The translations under genes were made by a program, and so were the position numbers. The notes beneath the pieces were generated by a model. That model was not told the origin of the DNA. It worked only from the letters and a program-made list of their open reading frames with translations, and did no database searches. From positions 7,750,001 to 7,814,000 of the forward strand of contig OU612067.1 of NCBI GenBank assembly GCA_914767715.1: DNA of 64,000 nt, given 5' to 3'. Positions within the stretch are counted from its first letter, which is position 1, and each line of letters starts with the position of its first letter. Shown here in pieces: positions 25,093 through 38,446 of the stretch. Source of the stretch: Membranipora membranacea (taxonomy: Eukaryota > Bryozoa > Gymnolaemata > Cheilostomatida > Membraniporidae).

Positions 25093-28000
25093 TCTAATGA
25101 ATTAAATTGTTTCTGATAGACAGGAATAACACAGTCTACCGAAGTAAATCTACAAGTAGCAGCAAGTAGCAGAACTTCTAACGAAGGATTGTACAGTAAT
25201 GTCCCCGAGCTGGCAGGGCTTAAATCTTAAATATTAGTCTTGTCATGCGGCTCGCTTGTGTTTGTTTTGTAAATACACTCTGAGCTGCATGACCAGGCTA
25301 ACTTGTAAAGTTGACCAATATAGTTGACATTGAACATTATCAACCAATCTTGATAAGCTGGAATGCTACATTAGTTTATATTCATAAATTAGCAGTTATA
25401 GTCTTTCAATGGACTATACCTTTAAGTCCATTGATCCTATTTATTTCAATTATAATCATGTTCTATAACCGAAGACATATTATATTATACATTTATATAT
25501 TTTAAATGTAACCTGAATTAATTTGAATGCTTATTTATCATGAGGTCAAAATATTTTGTCATGCCAGAATTTACGCTTATATAAGCCAGTGACACAATGC
25601 ATGAAGTTATTTTTTTTAGGAAATCATCAGTAAAGATGATTTCTAGCGACATCATATCCTTGTTTAAAAAAATAGTAATCGTTGGTCATCGGTATTTTAT
25701 TTACAACAAAATGGGCATCTACTTTTGTCACTTTCATTTACAATATTCCTAGATTAAAACATTGATATCGAGATATAGGTAAAGGTAAATCCTGACACAC
25801 TGACCTGACCACTAACATGATTCAGGACTCCTATTCATTCCCAATCAATTCCGAACAATAAGGCCAAAATCATAAAATTTCAAAGTCAATCATAAAACAT
25901 AATAAAAATACCATAAAAATTAAAAAAAATCAGGCATCGAATTTGCTAATTAACCTAGTTTGCCTGATGCTTTGTATGGTGCAGCATAGGAGTCAGCTGT
26001 TCTGCTATATATAACCCAGACTGCAATTCCATCATAATTTCTCAAATAATCTTGCGCTATTACTGGTGTAGAGAGCTATGACTTATCTCTTCAGAACCTG
26101 TCAGAACCTGTTCCTGTGACATAATATAAATAAAAAATAATATAACAAGAATATTTATCAGCTGATGTAGGGATTCAACAAAGGTAGCACAACTTCTTGT
26201 TATTCACAAACTGCTAGACGTGTTATATTATCCTATTGCCTTTTGCTTTTCTAGTACCGATTGAAAACATTTCCAGAACCGGAGAAATATATCGACGGGC
26301 CTTGTTATCACATCACTTTTTGTTTGTAACTCAACTTTGGCTGCAACAGTCTGCAAGAGCATGCCAGGCCGCCCATAAACTATTTTTTGTCTCTTTTGCA
26401 ATTTGTGACTATGTTATTTTCTGTTTCCCCGTCCCCGTATTGTATACCCTGTATGAATGACGTACCGCCCTCGGCCTTAGCTACGAGACAGTTCTATATA
26501 GTAACTATCTTGAATATAAACTGATGTACAGACTAATTTGAAAAACTCCTCAGTCTGCTGGTTACAACTAACCATTTTTAACTTGCATAATAGACTGTTT
26601 TAGTTACCAGATTTAATAATTTCCATAGGGTAAAGATGACCTGTGCTGGCCGTGCAAAAGTGGTGAGCCCAATCATCACTTAGAGATAAAGATGATCAAT
26701 ATACGGAATATTGATTCTCAAACGAGTTTCTGCTGATTTAAACTGCCATTTACCATGATTTCTTATAGGTACTTGCGCTGTTACTGGCATGTGACAGCCA
26801 GGGCTTATCTCTGCAGAACTTGTTACTGTGACATAATAGTATTATGTCAAGGAAACAGGTTGACATAATATGCTGTAATGAAGATGAATATCAGGTAGTT
26901 GTGACCTTGTGTGGACACAATCTAGGCTCCTCCTCAGATTGTAGATGTAAACAATCTGTTACCATGACAGGTAGATTGATAACATCAGTATCGCACAGCT
27001 AATTCTGGCTCTCATCAAGAATTATCCCGCTGCAATCTTCCGGTGAAGTCAATGGCATGTGTATTTTTTGGAAACAAATCCTTCATATTTGCTGTAATCA
27101 CTTATATGATTTATTATGCCGATTATAGAAACAATAATCAGAAACTCAAACTTTTACATCACTTTTAATTGGATATTTTTAGGTTACCAAATGGGCTTTT
27201 GGCACTGTGATGTGAAATCTCCCTTATTGAAAACATTGGTACTCAGATATTCTGGTTATGAGGAAGCGGTAGAGGTAGCCCAATACGACCACCTTAATTT
27301 TGGCTATCTCAGACAGCAGTCTATATGAAGCAAAGAAAGTGAGTTAATATAAGCTAGCATCAAACTTAGCTATTTCAAGTATGTGACAAAAGGCAGACAT
27401 CTACTGCAGCGAATTCTTCACTCCGTTATGGTGTGTGTCATTATATAGACAAGACATAGCACAATGTCTGACACACTGACCTGTCAATATATGCCTATAT
27501 ATTTATCATAGCATTATCACTCAGACAGGGCGTAGATGATGTTCTGTAATCTCTTTTGGGTAAAGCATTGTCCATTATTGTATAATCTAAACACGCAGGT
27601 CAGTATGCAAGGTCTTATCTGATTTATACAACTATTTATAGATGTACAGCATACCATGTTATGTATTGCTCAGTGCAAGAGTATGCATTCGAATATGGGT
27701 TATCATAACCATTCATGTCTGATTATATATATATATATAATATTTATGTGTAAACTTAGATAGATTACAACATATAATAAACTAAATCACCTCAGACCTG
27801 TTTGACGAGTGGACGGCCTAAACCTGTGCACTATTTGCAGAACCTATCTATGCAAGGCATGTTGTTACAACACAATTATAAGTATTTCACTATGCAAGTT
27901 TTTATATCCCTTACGATTGTATCTTAATTTTTACAGTGGTCAAGCCATCAAAAGGACAGTCTATACCTTGATTGCTCCCTGGTGAAACTTTAACCTAAGA

Positions 28001-28997
28001 CATTCGCGGCACCGATTGGCAGGCGGCGTGGATAGGAAGCGTGTAATGTCGTTGATAGCATCTCACCATGCTCAAGTCAGGAACACTTTCATTCATCCCA
28101 CATAGCTTTTAAGTGCTACCACCCTTTATAACACCGTGTACATTCAGGAGTTATTGGAGCGTACATGTCTCGCTGTTAGTGTCTGATAATAAAAATTACC
28201 TAACTATAGTTGGAAAGGGCAGCCTGTCTATTGATATGAATCTAAGCCATCGCAAAGTGTGGAATCTATTTTGTCAAATTTACACCAGGTGACACAATCA
28301 TCATTGCCAAACAGAGAACACGATCAGAACAAGGACAGAACAAGTTTAGCGGCAAAATGTTAAACAGGCTGGCACTTTGAGTTTTTGCCAAGGGAACTAG
28401 TTGTCCGACTATCAATGCTAATAATGCATAAATATGTTCCAGACCTGCCAGCAAATGGTCATTACAAAGATCTAAGACCAATGGTTAGGGGTATCATTAA
28501 TCAGTTTCTATTTAATTAGCTAGAGCTGCTGTATTGCTGAATTTTAGGAGGAGTATTTAAAATATTGCCTTCAAGCGGGTATAATGATATATGAAAGTGG
28601 ATATTCTCTCATCTATTTAAATATATTATGTCAAAGTGTGGACATCTCCTAATATTGCAAAGTATGCTCTTATATGTTTCTCCCAATAACTTGAAAATTT
28701 GATCTATGAATTATAATTGATGATTTGTTTTCATGATATATATAATTTGAAACAAAAAATTATTGCAATAAAATCATTGGTGAATACGCTGGCACACATA
28801 TTGCTATAATAAACAGATTTTCAAATGTCATTCTATTCCAGTTTTGATGAGCTACCAATGTCTTCAATTTGATAAATACATTACCAGTATTATCATTATC
28901 TACACACAGCTGGAAAGGTCTAGGGTGTGCCACTTTTTTCAAGCTGGAGAACCTCTCTGTCCAGTCTCATATTCTGCCATTGAGTGACATCCTATAG

Positions 28998-29258
28998 AAT
29001 AGAATTAAAAAAGTTGGTTAAAATCGCAAGGGCTAGTAACTCACCACATCGTATTGGCGAAAAAGTGTGTGCCTTAAGGGCGAGGCTGCTATGTCTGCGC
29101 CAATTTGCTCTCAATTTGTAGGCAGGTCAGAGCACAACTGGGGGTTCAACAACTTCGGGTAGTCAGTGGACTGCAGTGGGATTCGAACCCACAATCATCA
29201 ACACTTCCATGCTGAAGGATCGGCGCTCTAACCACTGAGCCACCTCCTACTTATGTGG
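28998..29258 (-). mobile_element. tRNA-derived SINE, copy 2
   Basis: Minus-strand head has an A box ('GTGGCTCAGTGG') and a B box inside a perfect T-arm 'GTGGGTTCGAATCCCAC'. The body matches copy 1 ('tgtctgcgccaattt', 'aggcaggtcagagcacaact'), and the tail region 'gttggttaaaatcgc' also matches. It is the best-preserved copy here. The D and anticodon arms do not fold as a functional tRNA. Confidence 0.85.
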
Positions 29259-32200
29259 CTTAGTCAACTGCTAGCTTTTGTTAATAAATCTCTAAGATTG
29301 TGTTCTTCTGGGGATCTTTTTCTATCGGTCTGCTTATGTCCATTATGTATTTTTCCTTTGTCACCAAAAAGGCGCCTGTTATCTGTGAGAAGATAACTCC
29401 AAGATAGTACGATTCCTCACAATAGTTTTTCTTACGCATTGTTGAAATTTTTATCATTACGATGACATAAAATATCATTATCAGTTCAAATCTATTATCA
29501 GTTGACCAACAGCAGGCAAGTTGGAGATTTCTTTATCTGTCAAGCTTAGCAAGTGAGTAAACTTCTTTGCTGGTTCAGTTGTCCAATGTTTGCCGATACT
29601 TTGCTAGAATTAAGTTACGCAAGAAATACATGCATGTTACTATCTGTGATTGTGAATTTCGGACGTTGTTATATTTCTTTTTAAGTCATTATTGTCGACT
29701 TGGACAGAGCAGTCAAATTCAAATTTTGATCCCGGATGTTTTGCTTTGGTTTTGTTTTTATACACTGGCTTTTATTTGACCGCCCTATTGGGCAGGCCGA
29801 CTTAAGCGCAGGATACCCTTTACCCATGCCCGCCTTTATACTTTGTGCAAGCCACACAGTAGACCTCCTGAATTTATGGTCCTGATCCAGATCTGGCTGT
29901 TTTGAGCTTTCATAACGAGTAAGCAAAAGATCACTCTCTTTCGGCTCATTAAGTTTCCCTATTCTCCTGCAGGAATGAAATTGCGCTCACTTGGTACAAA
30001 TCTCAGTTTAAAGTTTCACTATCTGATAAAAATATTGTGAGTAATAGTAAGTTCTGCGTAACATTAACAGAGCACTACTTCTTGGCAAAACTTTACGAGG
30101 ACATGTATTAGTCTGCCATAAAAAAGGTGCACATGTCATTTGTATTTATGAGTTCACTATAATAGTTATACTGGGTCAAGGATTGATAGGGGGATGGGAA
30201 AATGGTATATATTAAGCTTAAATTCTTTTGACTGGAGTCAGCATGGGTATGTAAAATAGACTTCTCCAACTCACCCCAGTGCCACTCACAATATTGAACC
30301 ACTTTTATATACTTTTCCTGTGGATTCAAACTCATATCCAAAACAATGGGCTGTATAAATTTGGAGTTATCTTCTCTCATTTTGCTAAAATATTTCATTT
30401 GACTTCTACCTGCATGCTTTTTTCTGGGACTATGATCAACAATGGAGAAAATTGAGAAATGCAGAAATTCTCAACTACATTGGAAAATAATTTTAATCTT
30501 GACATTGCTTAGTTAATTTTCACCATAAATCAGTGTCATCACTCTTATTCAGTGCGGAGATTTTTCATGATTGACAAATAATATATGTTACAAGGGTGAG
30601 TAGTACAGATCATCAATAAATTAGAAATTGCCTTCCCCTGGTTAACTCTTTATGGAGTATAGTCCGATCGTCTTTTGTATTGTTACTAATGTTCCTACAG
30701 TGCGTTAAACCGTAACGTTGTTGTTAGCGTAAAGACATTAGCTTACACACTCACTCTCACTGTAACATTGAGTTTTTTCAGTTACTGGAATTACTTTCTT
30801 CACAGACTTCCACTGGTACTACCTGCTTTTATGATGGTTCCTCAAGACTAAAGGGGTTATGATAGGGCCTGCCAGCACTGATCACAGCGATGGATGATTA
30901 AACCAAACGGATACCTTCAGAAAGCAATTCTGTCACATATGGCAGGGGAAATTCATCCTCATCATGCTAATATTATAATGGTGAGTGGTTTTGTCTTCAC
31001 CCAGAGATAGGGATCATTGCTGACTTGGTTAGAACTTGTCCTACATGCTGTATCATCAAACCATCGGTAATAAATGTGTCTCTGTTGTTGTTCTAGTGCA
31101 CCATAAAGCTAAGATTATTCAATATACTTTATAGCTATTGTGTAGAAATAAAAATTACAAATGATAGTTTAATTCATATAAGCACATAAAAAAAGCATCT
31201 TTCTTAAAAATGATTATGATGCCAATAAAAGTATTATAAAAATAATTATTTAATTTGGTACAAGGATATTCAAATCTGCAGCTTGACTTTGCAAAAGACA
31301 CTCTTGAAGAGGCTGATATGAAGTGTTGTGTACAAGTCCCATACCTCCTAGGAATACCAGAAACATCATCATTGTAAAAGGCTGATAGATAATAACAATA
31401 TAAAATAAATTATAATATAAGTAAAAACCAAAATGATTAAGATAATATAGATAATTATACATTTTTTGTAATCATCTCTAATATTTTGCATTATGTGAGA
31501 AGAACATAAATGGCAGAAAAAAAATGAAAAAAAATATTAACAAAGGTTAAACGCAAAATAAGTGTTGCAGTGTCAGCAGAGAATGGGTTGATAGGTAACT
31601 GTTTAAGGATGAAATACTTTGGACTATTTCATATATCGTTTCTCCAAATATTCTTCTCTATCGCTGGCAAGGTACCTTACTGTAAGATCACATTGTGGTT
31701 TGGGGACTTGATGAAAGACACATAAGAAGATGGTTAATTTTTTTTTCCAGAGCTCTGCTGATGTTGTACACTTCGAATTTAAGTACGACTTCAAGGCTCG
31801 GTAGCAATGTAAGCAAATGAACAAATGTTATTGACTGGCTTTTTTTAAGAATGTTACAGTATGGTTTTACAGAAGGCTGCAGTAGTCATTATCAAGAACA
31901 CTGATGGAATTTATCAATTCTGTTACAGAACATTATTTTGGTATGTCCTATCTGAATTCAGAGAACAGGTCAGATTATACATATATATATATATCAACTT
32001 TTATTGCAACACCCATCATCCGAAGATGTTCTCCCTGATGTGCAAAGGAACCAAAACAAAAAAACAATCGTCAGGTCTGTTGCTGCAAAATAAGTAGTAT
32101 ATTCTCAGTTACTCTGCTCGTTTGTCTTCTATGAGTTTGCGATTGATTTGTGTATCACTGTCCCTTCAGTTGAGATGCAGTCGATAGTTTCAGGTATTGT

Positions 32201-32287
32201 TTTTTCCAAATTTATTTATACACGTCACACTCAAAATGTTGTACATGGTAAGAATGGACATGGTTAGGCCACAATATGTTGATGAAA

Positions 32288-32450
32288 TTAATATTGTAAT
32301 ACTGCAATATTGTAATATTGTAACATTGTAATATTGCAATATTGTAATACTGTAATTTATTGAAATTTATTGTAATTTTTTGTAATTTATTATCATATAT
32401 TTTAATTTATTATAATATTGTAATATTGCAATTTTGTAATTTTGTAATAG
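32288..32450. repeat. AT-rich tandem repeat (about 9-bp 'aatattgta' unit)
   Basis: Irregular run of 'aatattgta', 'atactgtaa' and 'tttattgta' variants over about 160 bp. No coding potential. Confidence 0.8.
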
Positions 32451-33787
32451 TTACAGCCATTATAACATATATAACATTTTCATTTTAATTTTGTCATTGC
32501 GAAAATAGTGATGTGTGCAGTCAACAAAACAAATATGAACATGAATAAAATAACCAAAAAACAAGAACATAAAATTAAAAATGCCATTAATAAGGGCGCA
32601 AAGATATGAACAAACTATTTAAAAAAGAACATTTTTCAGCAGTAATAAACCTAAAACCTAAAACCCTAAATTTGATTTTAAGTAGAATTGTAGAATTTGA
32701 AATTCTTGGATTAAAAATCACAATGCAGTTTAAAACTCTTTGCATAATAGAGAACAAATCTCAATTGACTTAAAATGCGGTATAATATGCCAGATAGGCG
32801 GCCTGCACAATTGTTGAAATGTAGTGGTGCAACTGTAACAAAGACATAGCTTTTTTAAACTGCCTAGAAAAGAGTTTACGAGCAGACAAGTCACCGATAT
32901 CAACCTCATAAAGACTTGTGACTTGTGTAAACAATTTTTTACCCTCTGTTAACCAAGTATATCAATGATGTTCGAGCTCATAGAATTTCCTAGTCATCTA
33001 CGAGTCAAAATTTCAGCAGGGTTTTCAGAGGAGAAGCAGATCTTGGTGTGGTGGTCTTTCATTCTGGAACACTCAGCGCTAGGTATTGCAATTTCATGTG
33101 GAGGCTGTCATCCGCTTCCTTGAAAACGAGAGAAGGCCTAGCAAGATGTAATATGCCTAAGGTGAACACGGAGTGTGTCAACTGTAAACCCTCTTTGTTA
33201 CTTAAGAAGAACTGCAGCCAGCCTGTGATCTGCTGACCTGGTATGCAACGCGGTTTTTTTATATTGGGACGCATACAGATAGGGAGCTTGCTATGTTAAA
33301 TGAAGCTTTATTATATCGATTTGGGCATAATGAAGGAGACCGCCTACATCAGCATTTTGTTGTGGCACTTTCAAGGTGATATGGGACCTGAGTGCTGTAT
33401 AATTTTTCACAGTGAGGTTTGCATTTTTAATATCTATAGATAGAGATTTTTGTCTGCTGTTAAACTCTTTTAGCAATATAATCGGAGAGAACGAGTATTT
33501 ATTTTCATGAGTGTGGGTTTTCCTATCTATCTAGGGAAATTCGGTTTTATTTCTTCTCACAAGGTCTTTTTTTCCAGCAGTCACTCTCAATGACTAACTG
33601 AAAATTATTTTAGTTGCCAATTTTTTGGTGAGCAACGAGGGATACTTTTCCGCCGCGAGTGGGTGTTCAGGCAATGCTGCCTGGTTGAGAATTTGTGGTG
33701 AGTCGGTAACAGCACACCTAGCATATTCTCATGTAACAGTATAAACACTCAATCTCGCAGCATACCTAATGTTTGTGACAAAATAAA

Positions 33788-33813
33788 CCAACCAACCAAC
33801 CAACCAACCAACC
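33788..33813. repeat. CCAA tetranucleotide microsatellite
   Basis: Six uninterrupted 'ccaa' units. Confidence 0.9.
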
Positions 33814-36800
33814 ATTCTATTTCCCTACACAAACCATAATCAAACCCCATCCCACCAATACTTCCTGCACTCCACAGACATTTTCCTGTGGCCCAGTAGA
33901 CAGTTGAAGAGGCCGATATGGGTTCAATTCCTTTTTTCCTGAGCTTCTGGTTGTAACGTCGTGCTGATTTTCATAAGTTTGATCACAAAGAGGCATTGTA
34001 GAGCATTATTTTTGTCAATGTTCTGGTGTGCCTTAAATAGGAAGGGTAATTATTTATTATTATTATGATCCAGGTGCGCTGGATGTAACTTCTCTCACAA
34101 TGTGTGCTTACCCCTCTTTCTCTTTGAGAAAAGAGAAGCAGGCAACGGTGAGCAATGATATATAGGTATATAGGTATCGACTCCACACAAGCCACCTGCG
34201 CTAATAGGGGCCTGTTAAATAGGGCGGTCAAATAAGGCCTAGTGTATAGGGAAGTACAGTATAAAACAAATAACAATGAACCATTTTCAAACCAAAAAGG
34301 CTGTAAGAGGGCCAAATTCAGTGAGTAAAATAAGCGGATAACCAAAAAATACCACTCCCCTATATTTTCATTACACCTAACAATGGCTCACAATAACCAG
34401 TTACATGGTTATCAACTTGCGTTCTTTTCCTCACAGGTCTGTATTTTTCAGGTTTGTATTCCTCAGGATTAAAAATGCTCCTTTACTCCCTTTTACCACT
34501 GAGCTGAAATCAGATTCAAGTATTATTATAGTTCAACAATTGTACAGCAACAGTTAAAATAAGGAGCGGTGATGAATTGAAATATGAGATGACTCAAGTT
34601 CAAGCAGACCATACTTAGCGTATCTGGTTCAACCCATAGACCAACTAATAACTCAACCAAATATTCTGTTCATCACTAGGCTCTGACAATATTCACAATT
34701 TACAGATTGATTCTTGGCCTATTGGCTAAGATCAAAGTGTCACTGCCAATGGGCGAATTGTGCCTGTTTCAGTTTTTGGCAGCTTGTTGCACACACACAA
34801 GATTGCCTTTTCTACTATATCCTTCTCACCCAATAAAAGTCTAGTTAATAAAAAAATGTACAATCAGCTATTATGGACTCCAAATTGACTTCATTTTGAC
34901 CTCAAATCGAGCAAAAATTGACCTGAAATTGATGTCACATCACCTCCAAATCTGTTCCATAGTGTCCATGATGTCATTCTGATTGTCTGTTGTGATTTCT
35001 TTTTCTTAATAATATCAGTCTACGCTTTCTGATCCATATTTTCTCGATTTTATAACACTATTTTATCCACAGTCTTTATCTTCACTCCTTAGCCATTCAC
35101 AGTGACAGGGGGAGGGACGAGGTGTTCTTTCTGAGCTGGTTGAATATCCACTTCATAATTACTGATCAATGTACCAAGGTACCATTGAAGATCATGGTTA
35201 CAATAACTGAGAAGTGTTGAAAAATAATGTGGTCAGTCAAAAGTAAAAAAAAAATTGAATACTGGTAATCACAACTGTGATAACTCTGATAAATTTCATG
35301 ACTGACAAAATATTTCCACATCGGCTTACCCTTTTTTGTACAGTTTCACACCTTTGTAAAACAGGGACCTCGCACCACTGTTGTCGTTAGCTTGAATTGT
35401 TTTTAGGGCTTTTGATCTAGTAAGATGGTTATGTTCTCGCGAAAGTTTTAAAATTTCTCCCGTTACAGGTGTTTTTTAAAAGCAAATTTAATAATCTATA
35501 TTCATAAAGCATTTTTTGAGGCATAATTTTAAGTTTTCAGAATAATGAGGAAACATGCTCCCCACGGTTTATGCAAAAGCAGCTTTTTCGTCAAATTCTT
35601 ATGAGGTGTAAAAATTTGTGTCACAAGCATGGCCCCACAACTCGATGCTACATATGTGATGGGGATAAAAAAATGTGTGGTAAATATCAGTCATTGATTT
35701 ATCATCTAAAATTAGCTAACTGCTCTCATCATTAGCAGGTTTAAATGAAGCTTTTTAGCCAACCCTTTGTGGTGCGATTTATAATCTATATTTGGATCAA
35801 CGGTTCAACCAAAAAACCTTGTTTGTCTATTTATTTCTAAAATTGAAGACCCCATCATGAGATTATAGATGTGGCTATTGTACTGCTTTTTAGGGGCTTA
35901 GGATATACATTGTTAGTCACTTAATTAAAACTCCAGGGGACCCAAGAAATTTGTTCTAATTATGAGTTGTTCTTATAATAATAATGCCTGCTCGCGGGGA
36001 TTTTCGACGAATTTGGGGCGTATTTCAGGGATTTGACAAACAGCAACTTTTTTTTTGGTGTATTGTGCGATGCAAGTGATAATGAAAATAAAAGACTGAT
36101 AACTAGTGAACAGTAGTAACCACTGAATTGGATATGCGGGATTGGGCAGACTTGTTTGAGAGTGTTAAATCCAGATATTGATCACTTCCTTTGTCTGCAT
36201 TGTCAAAAACAAACACCTGAACAAGGAGTTACATTCTTCCTTGATTAGAAAAGACTCATTTGAATCATGAGCTCTGTCTTAATATGGAGTTGTTTTCTTC
36301 CTTGGTAGGGGAAGACAATTTCGAATTACAGTTACATTTTTGAATTAAATGAGTCTAAAAACCATTGGCTCAGCTGGGACCACACTCAGTTGTCTGAATT
36401 AACAGGAATTTCAAATTATCAGGATTCGAATTAACCAGCTTACACTGTAACCTGATTGGTCTTCCCATAATTTAAAACGAGTCTATTTGAAGTTGGATCC
36501 TGATTGGTGCATACTCTTATACAATTGACAATATTGTTCCCGCATTTCCTTGTTCAATGCTGTATCTCAACTTCTCTCATTCATTTAAGACATCCAGTAG
36601 AACATTCGAGTAATTTTTTTCATTTTATTTATTGTTTCTAGCAATCATTTTGTTCTATCTACACAAGCTAAGGAATCTTATCAAAATTATAATATTATTT
36701 TTTCATGAATGCAATTTAGACTTCGAAACTTTTATTTTCATTTTATTACACTACTATATAGCTCGCAAAAATGTCCTTGTACAATATATGTGTTTAAAAA

Positions 36801-36817
36801 TATTGAGAAGATTATGT

Positions 36818-37788
36818 TCAAGACCTCTTCTGACAAATATACTCAAATCTTGAATAGCAAGATTCATCGTTCCATCTTCCTCCACGGTCATGTAGCAGTA
36901 ATAAACAGTCTTCTTGAGCTCCTTTGTAATTATTAGGTTCACCGGGTGCCCAGTCTGTATAACCAAATCCACTGGTCACTAATCCATCCCACCTCCAATA
37001 ACCGTGAAGATAGCTTCCAGCAGTCCAATAATGTTTACCTGAATAATAGTGTTGTTAAATATAATCTTACTATTTTGAATCATTTCAACATATCTTTGCG
37101 ACATAGAAGTGGCTTACCTTGAGTTAAATAAGGGTTTGTCATTTGGCAGTGTGACATCGATGACAGCAACAAATATGATACTTTTTCTACTAGATTAACA
37201 GGTGATCAAATATTAGAATATTGGTGTTGATACACAAGTCAATTTGAACTAAGCACACTGTGTGCAGACATATTATTAATTTCCAATAGACAATTTTGAC
37301 AATTATAGGTTCATATAATGATATATGTCTATGGATGTAGCCTTACCACTGTCTCGTAGATATCCTCTCATGTAAATATTCTGAGTCCAGCTGGCTACTG
37401 TGACCAACTCTGCACCATGACTCCTGCAAGAAGCTCTGGCCTCAAACCAATTTTTTCTGAGATCAAATTTCCTCACGCAGTAAGCCCCTGTGTATGGCAT
37501 CCACCCTGAATGACAGCTTGCATACGCGTCTGTAAAAAAATTAGGGTACACACACATTAATGGCAGTAAATATTCGTTTAGAGAGATGACCTTACAATTG
37601 CAAGATTCATTTATTTTTGTTTGTAATGGTGTGTCATAACTTACGGAACCCTGCCATTGTAAAATCTAGTTTATATGGTTTTTATGACAATAAAATACAA
37701 TCATTGAAAATGAGTAATTTGATAAAATACCTGGTATGGTGCAGAAAGCGAGAGTGGCCAAACATGCCACTGCCGAAATAGAGACCAT
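36818..37788 (-). CDS. Secreted C-type lectin, EPN type
   Basis: Three exons: 37731-37788, 37347-37529 and 36818-37038 (TGA), both introns phase 1, giving 153 residues. Residues 1-19 form a signal peptide (MVSISAVACLATLAFCTIP). The rest is one C-type lectin domain: 'CHSGWMPYTGAYC', 'NWFEARASCRSHGAELVTV', 'YWRW', the sugar-site EPN in 'APGEPNN', then 'EDC', the WND motif in 'RWNDESC' and final 'YICQKRS'. EPN plus WND predicts calcium-dependent mannose-type binding. Such secreted single-domain lectins usually act in innate recognition, which is inference here. A TATA box lies about 95 bp upstream of the ATG, and AATAAA (minus strand) lies about 85 bp after the stop at 36,731-36,736. Its closest visible relative is the plus-strand lectin at 40,742. 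Confidence 0.93.
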
Positions 37789-37880
37789 TGCTAGATCAGC
37801 TGTGCTGTAGAGTGTTGACTAGAGATCTGTTAGTATCAAGCTTCAATGAGCTGGTGGTACAGATGATAGTGAGAGGAACC

Positions 37881-37888
37881 TATTTATA
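37881..37888 (-). promoter_or_regulatory. TATA box of the EPN lectin gene
   Basis: TATAAATA on the minus strand, 93 bp upstream of the start codon. The divergent lectin has its TATA box at the same distance. Confidence 0.6.
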
Positions 37889-38351
37889 GTGCCAGCCTGA
37901 CATGTAATTCCATCTGTTATGGTTTGTTAATCTTCGTTTCTTAGAATGGAATAAGGAACTACTTGCTATAAGGAAAAGTTTTTGTTCCTCATAGGGATAA
38001 CAAACTACTTGGCATAGGACAAAGGTTTCATCTTTCTGTTTTTGTTTATCAGCCTTGGGGAGTGATGAGAATGAGAGAAGTGAATCAAAATAACAGTTAT
38101 CTGTGTTCGCAAATACTACATGATATTAGCTTTGTTTTGCTAAATGAATCATGTCTTCAAAACAAAATACAAAACCATCGATGTGTGATCATTATTATTT
38201 ATGTTGATGCAATTCAAAATTGCTTGTTTTGACTTGAAGTTTTCCCTGGTAGGTTAGAGTCAGTTGAATTACAATAATTTCCTCATACGTTTCCATAAAT
38301 TCATTTTAGCAATTGAGCAAAATCATTTGCTAGGATAGCGATCTATAAATA

Positions 38352-38446
38352 TTTATTTGCACTTTCAACAAAAACAAACATGACCAGGCAATAACAAACT
38401 TGTTATGTCCTGGTCATGTCAGTTTTTGTTGAAAGTGCAAATAAAC
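38352..38446. repeat. Long near-perfect hairpin
   Basis: Arms of about 46 bp (38,352-38,397 and 38,400-38,446) with a two-base loop. The shared core is 'tttgcactttcaacaaaaac', and the arms differ only at a few positions beside 'catgaccagg'. It lies between two divergent lectin genes. Candidate foldback element or hairpin RNA locus. Confidence 0.85.

Larger units (their letters stand above)
25100..36800. other. Long gene-poor stretch
   Basis: No exon set or family match found on either strand. Contents: a diverged local duplication (26,050-26,125 with 26,770-26,840), TA runs (27,726-27,742; 31,978-31,994), a SINE (28,998-29,258), ATATTGTA-type repeats (32,288-32,450), a CCAA repeat (33,788-33,813) and, near 36,400-36,450, sequence resembling a pogo/Tigger-type terminal repeat. 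Open frames of 60-120 codons here show no signal peptides, domains or splice context. A single-exon or lineage-specific gene could be missed. Confidence 0.45.

Noticed and set aside
29160..29258. Possible tRNA gene with perfect T-arm
   Set aside because: D and anticodon arms fail and SINE body and tail follow.
33983..34345. 120-codon minus-strand open frame
   Set aside because: Low-complexity hydrophobic and isoleucine-rich sequence with no domain; part resembles a dispersed 'gaccgcccta' motif also near 29,778.
36340..36450. pogo/Tigger-like terminal sequence ('ttcgaattaaccagcttaca')
   Set aside because: Only one end is visible and no matching left end or target duplication was found, so no element is called.
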